Shown in pieces: positions 27,645 to 36,351 of a DNA stretch of 55,760 nucleotides. The notes below the pieces were generated by a model that was given only the letters and a program-made list of their open reading frames with translations, was not told where the DNA came from and made no database searches. Each line of letters begins with the position of its first letter. Position 1 is the stretch's first letter. The DNA is from a bacterium (GTDB taxonomy: Bacteria; Actinomycetota; Acidimicrobiia; Spongiisociales; ZC4RG35): positions 1 through 55,760 of the forward strand of contig JAHEDH010000005.1 in assembly GCA_024641285.1 (NCBI GenBank), in the 5' to 3' direction. The position numbers and the translations under genes were made by a program.

Positions 27645-28442
27645 TCACGGCAAAGCGACCGCGTCGCTCGGCGGTTCCACTGCCACGCCGGCGGCAGAGA
27701 GGAAGTTGATCTCGAACGTGAAGCGCTCGACCCCGGCCTCGGGGTCGTCACCATCGAGAACGACATTCCGAATCAGCCCATCGGCGAGTTGGATCGAGAT
27801 CTGGAAGTCGCCGCCTCCGATTCGCAGACCGAAGTCGTACAGGCTGCGCGGGAATCTCGTGCCCAGGTCGAGCACGAAGTCGCGGTCCACGGCGACCGAG
27901 AGCTCTCCGGCGTCGACGAGCGGCTCGACCAACACCGGGAGCACGTCGACGGGAAGCACCTCGGACCGCACGAAGGGGTCGCCGAGATCCTGACTCCGTT
28001 CGGTGATTCGATACCACGTGTCGTAGGAGGGAGGAGTGTCCGACGGCAACGACGCCGTGTTGAAGCCCTTGATGTAGACGTCACCGCCGACGATCGTCGT
28101 GTAGGCAGCGACGTCGCCGATCTCGTCATCGGGGAAGAGCGCCTCGGCGGCGGAACGGAGGCTCTCGTCGTAGGCGACCACCGACTCGACGTCTCCGGTC
28201 GAGGCGTCGATCACGCCCGACCCGCTCACAAGGAGCTCGGATCGGCCGGAGTCGGACGCGCTGAGGACGTAGTCGGCGGTCCAGTCGAACTCGTATGCCG
28301 CCAGCTGTGCAGTGTTCGCGGCCGCCCGCTCGATCTCATCTCCCAGCCCGCCGGGTTGCGATGTCGGGATGCCACACGCCGCCACGAGGATCGAAAGGGA
28401 GAGTGCCCACACGGCCGGAGCGGCTACGGGTCTGGTTCGCAT
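27645..28442 (-). CDS. Putative lipoprotein
   Basis: A 265-residue exported lipoprotein. The N-terminus MRTRPVAAPAVWALSLSILV leads to the lipobox VAAC (Cys about 23), so signal peptidase II cleavage and lipid anchoring are expected. The mature part is acidic and beta-rich (DVYIKGFN, YDTWYRITER, FTFEINFL), resembling LppX/LprG-type or DUF1396-like lipoproteins that carry lipids, but I cannot confirm that. The tracked ORF starts far upstream in antisense-like sequence; ATG 28442 is the only start that gives a signal peptide. It diverges from the hydroxyacid dehydrogenase gene. Confidence 0.8.
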   Translation of the reverse strand: MRTRPVAAPAVWALSLSILVAACGIPTSQPGGLGDEIERAAANTAQLAAYEFDWTADYVLSASDSGRSELLVSGSGVIDASTGDVESVVAYDESLRSAAEALFPDDEIGDVAAYTTIVGGDVYIKGFNTASLPSDTPPSYDTWYRITERSQDLGDPFVRSEVLPVDVLPVLVEPLVDAGELSVAVDRDFVLDLGTRFPRSLYDFGLRIGGGDFQISIQLADGLIRNVVLDGDDPEAGVERFTFEINFLSAAGVAVEPPSDAVALP

Positions 28443-28491
28443 GCCATCATGCTGGCGTGGTCCAGCCGACTGAGCGAAATCGGAGATCGTC

Positions 28492-29424
28492 GTGCGACAC
28501 AACCTGGGTGTGATGGCTCCTTCGAGCGAGGAGCACCGGTGGCTCGGAGCACTCGCCGATGCCCTGGGGGAAGCGTGGACCGTCGATCGGGTCGAGGCGT
28601 TCGCCGACGACGAGCTCGAGGTCATCGCTGCCGCGCCCCCGCTCCGCCGAGCGTTGTCGGAGTTCCCGAACCTCCGGCTCATCCAATCGCTGTGGGCGGG
28701 TGTCGAGGTCATCCTGCGGGATCCTGGCCTCCGCACCGACATCCCGCTGGCCCGCATGAAGGACCCGCAGATGGAGACGTCGATGGCGCTTTCCGTCCTG
28801 GCGCACGTGCTGGCGTTCCATCTCCATCATGACCAGTACCGCCGCCGCCAGAACGGGTCGGAGTGGTCCCAGATCTACGGTGTCTCACCAGGTGAGCGAA
28901 CCGTCACGATCCTCGGGCTCGGGGCCATGGGTCGAGCGGCCGCAGTGGCCCTGCAGGATGCCGGCTTCGGAGTCGCGGCCATGGTTCGGACACCCAGGCT
29001 CGATGACGAGATCGACGTCTTCGGGCCGGATCAACTCGACGAGAGGCTGGCCGACACCGACGTGCTGGTCAACGTCCTGCCGGTCACCGAGGAAACGCGT
29101 GACCTGGTGGACGGGGCGCTGCTGTCGAAGCTGCCGCCCGGCTCAGGCTTCGTCAACGTCGCCCGGGGCGTCCACGTGGTCGACGACGACCTCCTCGCCG
29201 CCCTCGACTCGGGTCGACTGCGCCATGCATTCCTGGACGTGTTCCGCGTCGAGCCCCTTCCCGAGGATCATCGCTTCTGGACCCATCCGCGCGTCACGAT
29301 CACCCCCCACATGGCGGCACCGACGTTTCCCTCATCGGGGTCGGTGTTCGTCGCCGAGCAACTCGAGCGACTCGAGCAGGGCCAACCACTGGAGCACCTG
29401 GTCGATCACGCCGCCGGGTACTGA
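28492..29424 (+). CDS. D-2-hydroxyacid dehydrogenase (glyoxylate/hydroxypyruvate reductase-like)
   Basis: A 310-residue NAD(P)-dependent enzyme. The Rossmann motif is TILGLGAMGRAAAVALQDAGF, with the substrate/NAD loop NVLPVTEETRDLVDG, catalytic Arg in FVNVARGVHVVDDD, Glu in DVFRVEPLPEDHRFWTHP, and His in VTITPHMAA. The FRVEPLP..H.FW and the TITPH.AA pattern are those of GhrA-type reductases that turn glyoxylate or hydroxypyruvate into glycolate or glycerate. Start GTG 28492 is used; ATG 28513 is possible. No Shine-Dalgarno sequence is seen. Confidence 0.88.
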   Translation: MRHNLGVMAPSSEEHRWLGALADALGEAWTVDRVEAFADDELEVIAAAPPLRRALSEFPNLRLIQSLWAGVEVILRDPGLRTDIPLARMKDPQMETSMALSVLAHVLAFHLHHDQYRRRQNGSEWSQIYGVSPGERTVTILGLGAMGRAAAVALQDAGFGVAAMVRTPRLDDEIDVFGPDQLDERLADTDVLVNVLPVTEETRDLVDGALLSKLPPGSGFVNVARGVHVVDDDLLAALDSGRLRHAFLDVFRVEPLPEDHRFWTHPRVTITPHMAAPTFPSSGSVFVAEQLERLEQGQPLEHLVDHAAGY

Positions 29425-29463
29425 CCGGGCCGTAGCCCGACGTTCTCGACCTACGATTCGCAC

Positions 29464-29871
29464 ATGGAGTCAGAGCTCTTCGAGATCGAGACCGGCGAAC
29501 GTCCGATCGTCGTCGACATCACCGAACTCGTGGCCCAGTTCTGCGCCGACCGTGGCGACGGCCTCGTGTCGATCTTCGTCCCCCACGCAACCGCGGGTCT
29601 GGCGGTCATCGAGACCGGAGCCGGGAGCGACGACGACCTCCTGGCGGCAATCGACGACGTACTGCCCACCAGGGGCGGAAGGTGGCGGCATGATCACGGC
29701 AGCCGGGGGCATGGCCGTGACCACGTGATGCCTGCGTTTGTCGCACCGAGCCTGACCGTCCCGGTGATCGACGGGCTGCTGCAGCTCGGCACCTGGCAGT
29801 CGATCACGATCGTCGATCCGAACGTCGACAACCCGCATCGCAGCGTCCGACTGTCGTTTCTCCCCGGCTGA
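29464..29871 (+). CDS. YjbQ/UPF0047 family protein
   Basis: A 135-residue single-domain protein. VSIFVPHATAGLAVIETG, the histidine-rich middle GGRWRHDHGSRGHGRDHVMP, and the end VPVIDGLLQLGTWQSITIVD with NPHRSVRLSF follow the UPF0047/YjbQ pattern, a trimeric fold with a metal site. Some members have weak thiamine-phosphate synthase activity; the true role is unclear. The usual Asn-Glu after the H(T/A)TAG motif reads Ile-Glu here. It lies 39 bases after the dehydrogenase and 19 bases before the oligopeptidase, on the same strand. Confidence 0.87.
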   Translation: MESELFEIETGERPIVVDITELVAQFCADRGDGLVSIFVPHATAGLAVIETGAGSDDDLLAAIDDVLPTRGGRWRHDHGSRGHGRDHVMPAFVAPSLTVPVIDGLLQLGTWQSITIVDPNVDNPHRSVRLSFLPG

Positions 29872-29890
29872 GACCGTACTCTCCGCACCG

Positions 29891-31936
29891 ATGACCGACC
29901 CCAGCCCCACGTTCCGGTACCCGGCTGCACGCCGCGATCAGATCGTCGACGACTACCACGGCACCCCGGTACCGGATCCATACCGATGGCTCGAGGACCC
30001 GCAATCCGACGAGACCCGGGCCTTCGTCGCGGCCGAGAACGAGATCACGCTCCCGTACCTCGCATCCCTACCCGAACGGGAGCCACTCGCGGCGCGCATG
30101 CGAGAGACCTGGGACGTTCCGCGGACCTCTGCGCCAGTCGCTCGCAACGGCGTCAAGGTCTGGTCCCACAACGACGGCCTGGCCGACCAGCCGCTCCTCA
30201 TGGTCGAGGACGACTCCGGCGAGCGGCGAGTGCTCATCGACCCGAACACGATGTCCGACGACGGGGCAGTGGCGATCACCCAGAGCTCTCTGTCGCCCGA
30301 CGGAGCCCTCCTGGCCTACAACGTCGCCGAGGCCGGCAGCGATTGGCAGGTGATCCGTTGCGTCCGGACCGCCGACGGCTCCAACCTCGACGACGAGATC
30401 CGGCATGTGAAGTTCAGCGAAGTGACCTGGCACGGTGACGGCTTCTTCTATTCCAGATTCCCCGCCGTCGACCCGGCGTCGACCGAGACCGTGCGCAACC
30501 AGACGGTGTGGTTTCACACGCTGGGCACCGATCAGTCGGAGGACCGCCTCGTCTTCGAGAACACCGAGGACCCCGACCCCGGCTACAGCGCACAGCTGAC
30601 CCCGGATGAGCGATATCTGATCCTGATCGAATGGGTCGGGACCTCCCGGGCCAATGGCGTCCTGTACCGACCGCTGGACGATGACGGAGCCGAGTGGGTT
30701 CGCCTGGTCGATCCGGGAGTGGGGCAACACATCGTGCTCGCCCATGTCGACGGGGCGTTCGTGGTGCACACCGACGTCGACGCCCCGAACGGGCGGATCG
30801 TCCGCATCCCGCTCGACGACACCGCCGGCTACACCGACGTGGTCGGCGAAGGGTCGAACCCGATTGCGGCGGCGGGAGCCGCCGCCGGCGTCCTGTGGAT
30901 CCTGTCGCTCGAGGATGCCTCCCACCGGATCCGGCTCGCGTCCCTCGAGGGCGACGACCGGGGCGGGATCGACCTTCCCGAGCCCGGCACCATCGCCGAG
31001 GTCACGGGACGGCTCCAAGATCCCGACATCTACGTCGGGTTCCAATCGTTCCTCCGTCCACCGTCGGCGTTGCGCTGGTCGGACGGCCGCACCGAGGTGT
31101 TCGCCGGTGCCGAGCTTCCTCCGATCGCCGGCGAGATCGAGATCGAGCGCGATCATGCGACCTCCACCGATGGCGCCTCGGTGGGCATGTTCGTGATCCG
31201 CCATTGCGACACGATCCTGCCCGCTCCCGTCGAGCTGTACGGATACGGGGGATTCACCATCGACCTGACCCCGATGTTCAATCCGGCGCGGCTGGCCTTC
31301 CTCGAATCGGGCGGCGTCGTCGTCTCGGCGAATCTCCGCGGCGGGTCCGAGCTCGGCGAGCATTGGCACACCCAGGGCATGCTCGGCAACAAGCAGCAGG
31401 TGTTCGACGACTTCGCCGCCTGCGCCGAGCGCGTGATCGAGCGCGGCATCGCCACCCCCGACACTCTGGCGATCCGAGGAGGATCCAACGGGGGTCTCTT
31501 GACGGCGGCAGTCATGTTGCAGCGACCCGAACTGTTCGCGGCGGTCATCTCGCAGGTTCCCGTGGCAGACATGCTGAGGTATCAGCTGTTCACTGCCGGC
31601 CGCTACTGGACAGTGGAGTACGGCGACGCCATCGAGGATCCCGAGGCGTTCGAATGGCTGATCGCCTACTCGCCCTATCACCGAGCTGCAGACGTCGATG
31701 CCGCCACCCTCCCACCCTTGCTGATCACAACCGCAGAGACCGACGACAGGGTCGTTCCGATGCACTCGCTCAAGCTGGCGGCAGCCCTCCAGCAGGCCGC
31801 CGGCGGGTCGTCAGAGCAGCCGTTGCTCGTCCGCGTCGAGACGCGCGCCGGACACGGGATGGGCAAGCCCACGTCGAAGCTGATCGAGGAGTCGGCCGAC
31901 ATCTTCGGCTTCATCCTCCATCATTGCCGTCCATAG
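29891..31936 (+). CDS. Prolyl oligopeptidase family serine peptidase (S9A)
   Basis: A 681-residue two-domain peptidase. The N-terminus PVPDPYRWLEDPQSDETRAFV is the standard prolyl oligopeptidase opening, followed by the seven-blade beta-propeller that filters substrates by size. The C-terminal alpha/beta-hydrolase has Ser in IRGGSNGGLL, Asp in TAETDDRVVPMHS and His in AGHGMGKPT. It cuts short peptides after proline in the cytoplasm; no signal peptide is present. Its last 16 bases overlap the convergent beta-lactamase-fold gene. Confidence 0.95.
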   Translation: MTDPSPTFRYPAARRDQIVDDYHGTPVPDPYRWLEDPQSDETRAFVAAENEITLPYLASLPEREPLAARMRETWDVPRTSAPVARNGVKVWSHNDGLADQPLLMVEDDSGERRVLIDPNTMSDDGAVAITQSSLSPDGALLAYNVAEAGSDWQVIRCVRTADGSNLDDEIRHVKFSEVTWHGDGFFYSRFPAVDPASTETVRNQTVWFHTLGTDQSEDRLVFENTEDPDPGYSAQLTPDERYLILIEWVGTSRANGVLYRPLDDDGAEWVRLVDPGVGQHIVLAHVDGAFVVHTDVDAPNGRIVRIPLDDTAGYTDVVGEGSNPIAAAGAAAGVLWILSLEDASHRIRLASLEGDDRGGIDLPEPGTIAEVTGRLQDPDIYVGFQSFLRPPSALRWSDGRTEVFAGAELPPIAGEIEIERDHATSTDGASVGMFVIRHCDTILPAPVELYGYGGFTIDLTPMFNPARLAFLESGGVVVSANLRGGSELGEHWHTQGMLGNKQQVFDDFAACAERVIERGIATPDTLAIRGGSNGGLLTAAVMLQRPELFAAVISQVPVADMLRYQLFTAGRYWTVEYGDAIEDPEAFEWLIAYSPYHRAADVDAATLPPLLITTAETDDRVVPMHSLKLAAALQQAAGGSSEQPLLVRVETRAGHGMGKPTSKLIEESADIFGFILHHCRP

Positions 31937-32739
31937 GTCTCGAGGATCCGCTGGTTGGCCTCAGGCCACACGTCCAGCGACCACGCACCGAAGTCGGTGT
32001 CCGCTATGGACACGGCGGCCAGGCCCGCCTCGGGATCGACCCACAGATACGAGCCCGATCCGCCGAAATGCCCGAAGGTGTAGGGCGAGTTCGACGGTGC
32101 GGTCCAGTGCGGCTGCTTGTGGTCGCGGATCTCGAAGGTAAGGCCGAACGGGTTCGGGTCGAACGATGTGATCCCGGGCAGCATGCCGGCGAGCTCAGGG
32201 AAGTGCGGCCGGGTCGCCATCGCCAGGGTCTCGGGCGCGATCAGTGTCGGCCGAAGGAGCTCGCGGGCGTAGACGAGGAGATCGGAGATGGTCGAGTAGA
32301 CGTCGTGCGCCGGCGACCCTCGCAATTCGGTGGATGCCAGCCCCAGCGGCTCGAAGACGGCCTCGCGGAGATACTGGTCGAAGGGGATCCCGGTGCGATC
32401 GGCGAGATGATCGCAGAACTTCTCGATGCCGACGTTCGAGTACACACGACGCTTCCCGACCGGCGACACCTGACGATCGTCGCCGAAGCCCAGGCCCGAG
32501 GCGTGAGCGAGAAGGTGTCTCACCGTCGATCCTTCCGGGCCCGCCGGTTCGTCCAGGGTGATCGACTCCTCCTCGAGCGCAACGAGCGCCGCCACTCCCA
32601 CCATCGTCTTCGAGATCGAGGCGATCCGCACCGGCCCGTCGGGGTCGGGGCCGGATCCGAGCGAGGTGTCGGCGTCGGTCACGCCCAGGCTCGCCCAACC
32701 AACCGGCCATGCGCTGGTCCACGATGAGAGATCGTCCAT
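31921..32739 (-). CDS. Beta-lactamase-fold serine hydrolase (class C-like)
   Basis: About 272 residues from ATG 32739. Active-site motifs are SISK (nucleophile Ser about 41, Lys about 44), the Tyr motif YSN (about 100-102), and HFGGSG near the C-terminus in place of KTG. This is the serine hydrolase group that includes class C beta-lactamases, D-aminopeptidases and esterases; no export signal is seen, so antibiotic resistance is not implied. ATG 32751 is an alternative start. It follows the secreted amidase gene by 40 bases on the same strand and may share its transcript. Confidence 0.88.
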   Translation of the reverse strand: MDDLSSWTSAWPVGWASLGVTDADTSLGSGPDPDGPVRIASISKTMVGVAALVALEEESITLDEPAGPEGSTVRHLLAHASGLGFGDDRQVSPVGKRRVYSNVGIEKFCDHLADRTGIPFDQYLREAVFEPLGLASTELRGSPAHDVYSTISDLLVYARELLRPTLIAPETLAMATRPHFPELAGMLPGITSFDPNPFGLTFEIRDHKQPHWTAPSNSPYTFGHFGGSGSYLWVDPEAGLAAVSIADTDFGAWSLDVWPEANQRILETYGRQ

Positions 32740-32779
32740 GGCCGGGAACATAGCTCTGCCGGCGCGCCTATCGATGTGC

Positions 32780-33628
32780 CTACGGGCCAACCGCTTCGAC
32801 GGCGGCGATGGTCTCGGCTCCCGCCGATCCACACCTCACATCCAAGGTCACCCGGCCGTGTGGAGCAACGGCTTCGGCCATGCCCGGGATCAACGGGGCC
32901 ACCGAGGCACCTGGACAGCTGGTGTCGGCATAGGCCCCGTGACCGGCCAGCGTCGCAGCGTCGATCCCGAACCGGTCGACGGCCCAGGCGAAGAGGGCGA
33001 CGGTCGTGTCGAGCTGCACCGAAGTCGGCTCCTGTGCATCGAAGTCCCCTTCCATGCAGACGAGGAAGTGGCCGGTCGGGTCGTACTCGGTTCCGGTGTC
33101 ACCGCGGAAGCGGAGGTCTCTCCCCTCGTAGGCCAGGCCGGTCTGGTCGACCAGGAAGTGGTACGCGAGATCGGGCCAGCCGAGCGACTGGTGATAGCGC
33201 TGGTGCTGTCTCGCCCTGGCGGGCCCCTGGGCCGGTGATGTCTGGCTGACCGCAGTGTGATGGAGTGTCAGCCGAACGGGAACGTGCTCGACCATTCCCG
33301 AACCGGCCGGCGCCGCACCCCATGCTTCGCGGCATGCAACGACCGCAGTCATCGCAGGGAGCGACGTTGTCGTCGTACTGGGTGGTGCGGTCGACGATGT
33401 CGGGCCTGTCGACGGCACCGGGACGGTCGTCGATGTCGGGTCGCCGGGTGGGACCGTCCCGGCAGCCGTTGCGCTCGATGACCGGGACCCGACGGCGGTC
33501 GGAGCAGGCTCGCCCATCAGCGCCCGGTAGACCCCGCCTCCGATCGCGCCCGCTCCCAGGAGCCCGATACCGGCGATCACCCGCCGTCGGGTCGGATCGG
33601 GTGCGTCGTGTCCACTTCGATCACGCAT
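32780..33628 (-). CDS. Secreted N-acetylmuramoyl-L-alanine amidase / PGRP-like protein
   Basis: About 282 residues. The N-terminus DPTRRRVIAGIGLLGAGAIGGG has an Arg pair before a hydrophobic segment, suggesting Tat export. A Ser/Thr/Pro linker follows (about 55-95). The amidase domain begins with REAWGA, has zinc ligands in RLTLHHTAVS, a Tyr in YHFLVDQTGLAYEGRD, and a second His in AGHGAYADTSCPG. It would cleave the amide between muramic acid and the stem peptide outside the membrane. Start ATG 33628 is chosen as it directly precedes the signal; the tracked start adds 35 unlikely residues. The exact second-shell residues (Lys/Thr) were not verified. Confidence 0.86.
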   Translation of the reverse strand: MRDRSGHDAPDPTRRRVIAGIGLLGAGAIGGGVYRALMGEPAPTAVGSRSSSATAAGTVPPGDPTSTTVPVPSTGPTSSTAPPSTTTTSLPAMTAVVACREAWGAAPAGSGMVEHVPVRLTLHHTAVSQTSPAQGPARARQHQRYHQSLGWPDLAYHFLVDQTGLAYEGRDLRFRGDTGTEYDPTGHFLVCMEGDFDAQEPTSVQLDTTVALFAWAVDRFGIDAATLAGHGAYADTSCPGASVAPLIPGMAEAVAPHGRVTLDVRCGSAGAETIAAVEAVGP

Positions 33629-33744
33629 CGGGGTCAGGCTATCGGTGATCGGATGCGCCACGTCGAAACGGCCGATTCGCCCCGGGTCCCCGGAGCGGGC
33701 GTTGCACGCCGGCTCTATGGTTGAGCCAGCCAACGAGGAGAGAG

Positions 33745-34173
33745 ATGCTCAAGCGCCAGTCCGACAAGATCGAGTTTCTCAAGAAGGTCCCGTTGTTCGA
33801 AGGCATGTCGAAGAAGGATCTGACGGCCGTGGCACGCGCAGCGGACGAGACCAACCTGACCAGCGGCGAGGTGATCGTGTTCCAGGACGACTCCGCGCCC
33901 GCGGCATACATCCTGGTGACCGCCGAGGCAATCGTCCGGCGCAACAACCGCAAGGTCGCCGAACTCGGACCGGGCCACGTCATCGGTGAGCTGGCGCTCA
34001 TCTCCGATTCTCCCCGCAACGCCACTGTGGTGGCGACGAAGGACGGCACGGTGCTCGAAGTACCTCGCCGCCACTTCCTCGGGCTCATCGAGAGCTCGCC
34101 TGCCCTCGCCAGGCGCGTGATGACCCAACTGGCAGACCGCCTCGCAGAGGCGGACAGGAAGCTCTACGGCTGA
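33745..34173 (+). CDS. Cyclic nucleotide-binding domain protein
   Basis: A 142-residue single-domain protein. It starts KIEFLKKVPLFEGMSKKDL, the usual lead helix, and has the beta-barrel with GEVIVFQDD and the phosphate-cassette position GPGHVIGELALISDSPRNATVVA, which retains the G-E-L-A..S...R-x-A consensus. It should therefore still bind cAMP or cGMP. There is no DNA-binding or kinase domain, so it would act through a partner. Start ATG 33745 has GAGGAG just before it; the tracked start is 8 codons earlier. It heads a plus-strand series with two unknown genes. Confidence 0.9.
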   Translation: MLKRQSDKIEFLKKVPLFEGMSKKDLTAVARAADETNLTSGEVIVFQDDSAPAAYILVTAEAIVRRNNRKVAELGPGHVIGELALISDSPRNATVVATKDGTVLEVPRRHFLGLIESSPALARRVMTQLADRLAEADRKLYG

Positions 34174-34214
34174 GAGACACCACTCTCGGTTCCGATCGGC
34201 CATCATGGAGGCCT

Positions 34215-34862
34215 ATGCCGGTCTACAACGGAACGATCCAGCTGGAAGGTGACCCCAACGTCCTGCCTGCCGTCATCACCGTCGACGACGGTCGCATCGT
34301 CATCTCCTCCCGCAACCAACCCATCGGCAACTGGACGCTCAAAGGCGCAGGCTTCCGCCGCACGGCCGAGGGAGTCGTCCTGACCGTCGACGAGGGGAAG
34401 CTGCTGATCAGGGCCGAGAACCCCGACTCCTTCGCCCGCTCCGTCGGACTGCGGGATGAGAACCGGGCATCGGAGCGCCGGTCCCAGTTCTCTCAGCCCG
34501 CCCCCTGGGAACAGACGGACGAGGCGAAGAAGGAGTCGCGCTCGGCGGAGGAGGTCGCCAAGGGGATCGCCTCCGATCTGAACCCATACGTCTCCGAGGT
34601 GAAGGAAGGCCTGTCTCAGATCAAGCTGGACCGGAACCAGTGGATCGGGGTGGGTGTCGCTGCGATCCTCGCGCTCGTCTTCCCGAGTGTGTCTGTGTTC
34701 ATCCTCAGCATCGTCGGCGCCGTCGCGGTGCTCGCGGGCGGAATCGGCCTGCTGGAGCCTTCATTCGAATCACGCTTCCCCGAGCAACTGTCACCAGTGC
34801 GGGTTCTGGCCATCGGAATGGCAGCATTCCTGCTGGCGGCAATCGTCCTGATGATCCGCTGA
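34215..34862 (+). CDS. Hypothetical membrane-anchored protein
   Basis: A 215-residue protein with three parts. The N-terminal beta-rich domain (about 1-75, YNGTIQLEGDPNVLPAVITV, with IGNWTLKGAGFRRTAEGVVL) resembles a small PH-like fold. A charged linker follows (about 76-135). Two or three hydrophobic helices end the protein (about 142-160, 162-178 and 196-214). The cytoplasmic domain followed by helices suggests a membrane-tethered binding module. No family is recognised. It lies 41 bases after the cNMP-binding gene and 16 bases before another unknown gene, so the three may be one transcript. Confidence 0.72.
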   Translation: MPVYNGTIQLEGDPNVLPAVITVDDGRIVISSRNQPIGNWTLKGAGFRRTAEGVVLTVDEGKLLIRAENPDSFARSVGLRDENRASERRSQFSQPAPWEQTDEAKKESRSAEEVAKGIASDLNPYVSEVKEGLSQIKLDRNQWIGVGVAAILALVFPSVSVFILSIVGAVAVLAGGIGLLEPSFESRFPEQLSPVRVLAIGMAAFLLAAIVLMIR

Positions 34863-34878
34863 CTGCCAGACTGGCCTC

Positions 34879-36225
34879 ATGTCCGACGCCCAGAACGAAA
34901 CGCTCGACTATCTCCGCTCGGTGATCGGTGGACGCGACCAGGTCGAGTGGTTCACCGACTCGATCACGGGATCGGAGCTGGCGACCGCGCCGATGGATGT
35001 GTTCGTGCGGACGACGGATGGCGCGGTCACGTGGGGCTGGTCCGTGCAACCGATCCCCGTCGATCCCGGGCTCAGGCGGTTCCGCAGGTTCGCATCGGAC
35101 GACGACCTGATCATCCTGACCGACGCCGAAGATCCGGAGATCATCTTCATCCCGTACTCCGTGGAGCTGCATTCGATCAGCACTGGGCGTCAAGCCGAGT
35201 TCTCGATCGGGCTCCCCACCAGCTCGCTGCCGTCTCCATCGGTCTCCTTCGACCTCGAGAAGGCAGCCCGCTCCTCCGATGGCCGATATTCGATCGACCC
35301 GGCGTACCCGCAAGAGACCGTTTCTCGTGCTCTGGAGTTGTGGACGGCGTCACTGCTCGAAGAAGAAGTGACGTTCGCGTGGGTTCCGCTCTCGGCCGAC
35401 GCCGAAGCCGAGATCGAAGATCTCACCGACTTGGCCGACGCCGACGAGGACTTCGAGGGTTTCGACGAGGAGATCGCCGACATCCTGTCCGGCTTCGCGT
35501 CGATCGCCTGGTTCCAGGCAGACCTCACTTGGCCGGATTCCGACAACATCGAGGCCTTCCGCGACCACATCGACGTTCGATTCCGGTCACCTTCCGAAGG
35601 CCTGGTTTTCCTGGCCTCGATCGGTCCCCTCGGTTCGGGAGAGGACCCGTGGATCACGACCACCGGCGGTGGCGGGCTGATGAGCATCGACCGGGCCGAT
35701 CCGACCGTGATCGGTCTCGCACCGGATCGCCTGGTGATCGCGCTCAGCCGGACAGCGGACGGCTACGAGCCCGCAGGAGTCGCCACCCCGTGGGGGACGC
35801 CACCGAAATCCGAAGAGTGGGCAGAGTTGCGGAAGTTCGCCACGGATCATCCCGACACGTTGATGATCTACGCCGCGGGTTGGAGCGAGGACCGCGTCGG
35901 AGATGCCCTGGCCACCTGGGCTCGCATCTGGGGCGATGCCGAGGTCGAGTTCGCCTACGACTACGACGACCCGATTCCGCAGGCCACCATCGCTGCCAAC
36001 GAGGAACTGGCCGAAGCGGCACCGACGTCGAACCAGTTCGTCCGAACCGACACGCCCAACCGCTGTGTCCACGTCGATGAAGGCACCGCACCCAACGAGC
36101 GGCCGTTCCCGTGCGGCCGCCTCGCCACCCACTACTACACGCCCGGCGGCTCGGCGGAGGGCGTGGTCCTCGTCTGCGACGACCACATCCCGCCTCGCGT
36201 CAGCGCAGCCCCCCTGCTCAAGTAG
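34879..36225 (+). CDS. Hypothetical acidic protein with Cys/His C-terminal motif
   Basis: A 448-residue, strongly acidic soluble protein. It starts MSDAQNETLDYLRSVIGGRD. The middle contains AEAEIEDLTDLADADEDFEG, an acidic stretch. The C-terminus NRCVHVDEGTAPNERPFPCG then HYYTPGGSAEGVVLVCDDHI has Cys and His spaced like a zinc ribbon. No family recognised and no membrane helix. It follows the membrane-anchored unknown gene by 16 bases. A heptamer repeat array lies 25 bases after its stop. Confidence 0.75.
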   Translation: MSDAQNETLDYLRSVIGGRDQVEWFTDSITGSELATAPMDVFVRTTDGAVTWGWSVQPIPVDPGLRRFRRFASDDDLIILTDAEDPEIIFIPYSVELHSISTGRQAEFSIGLPTSSLPSPSVSFDLEKAARSSDGRYSIDPAYPQETVSRALELWTASLLEEEVTFAWVPLSADAEAEIEDLTDLADADEDFEGFDEEIADILSGFASIAWFQADLTWPDSDNIEAFRDHIDVRFRSPSEGLVFLASIGPLGSGEDPWITTTGGGGLMSIDRADPTVIGLAPDRLVIALSRTADGYEPAGVATPWGTPPKSEEWAELRKFATDHPDTLMIYAAGWSEDRVGDALATWARIWGDAEVEFAYDYDDPIPQATIAANEELAEAAPTSNQFVRTDTPNRCVHVDEGTAPNERPFPCGRLATHYYTPGGSAEGVVLVCDDHIPPRVSAAPLLK

Positions 36226-36250
36226 CTCGCTGGCGCTCGCCGCTGTCTGC

Positions 36251-36278
36251 TCCCAGCTTCCAGCCGTCAGCTTCACGG
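36251..36278 (+). repeat. Heptamer repeats after the 448-residue gene
   Basis: TCCCAGC TTCCAGC CGTCAGC TTCACGG, three good and one weak heptamer in 7-base register, lie in the 126-base gap before the aldo/keto reductase gene. The unit is the same as after hrpB. Confidence 0.75.
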
Positions 36279-36351
36279 TTCGGCTCGATGCTGCGGGCTG
36301 TTTTGCATCGGGCGTCGGAGCCGCCAAGATCGGCGCTGACCAAGGAGAACC

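Noticed and set aside
31921-32739. Antibiotic-resistance beta-lactamase
   Set aside because: The SxxK and YxN motifs are shared by esterases and peptidases; there is no signal peptide and no KTG, so resistance is not supported.
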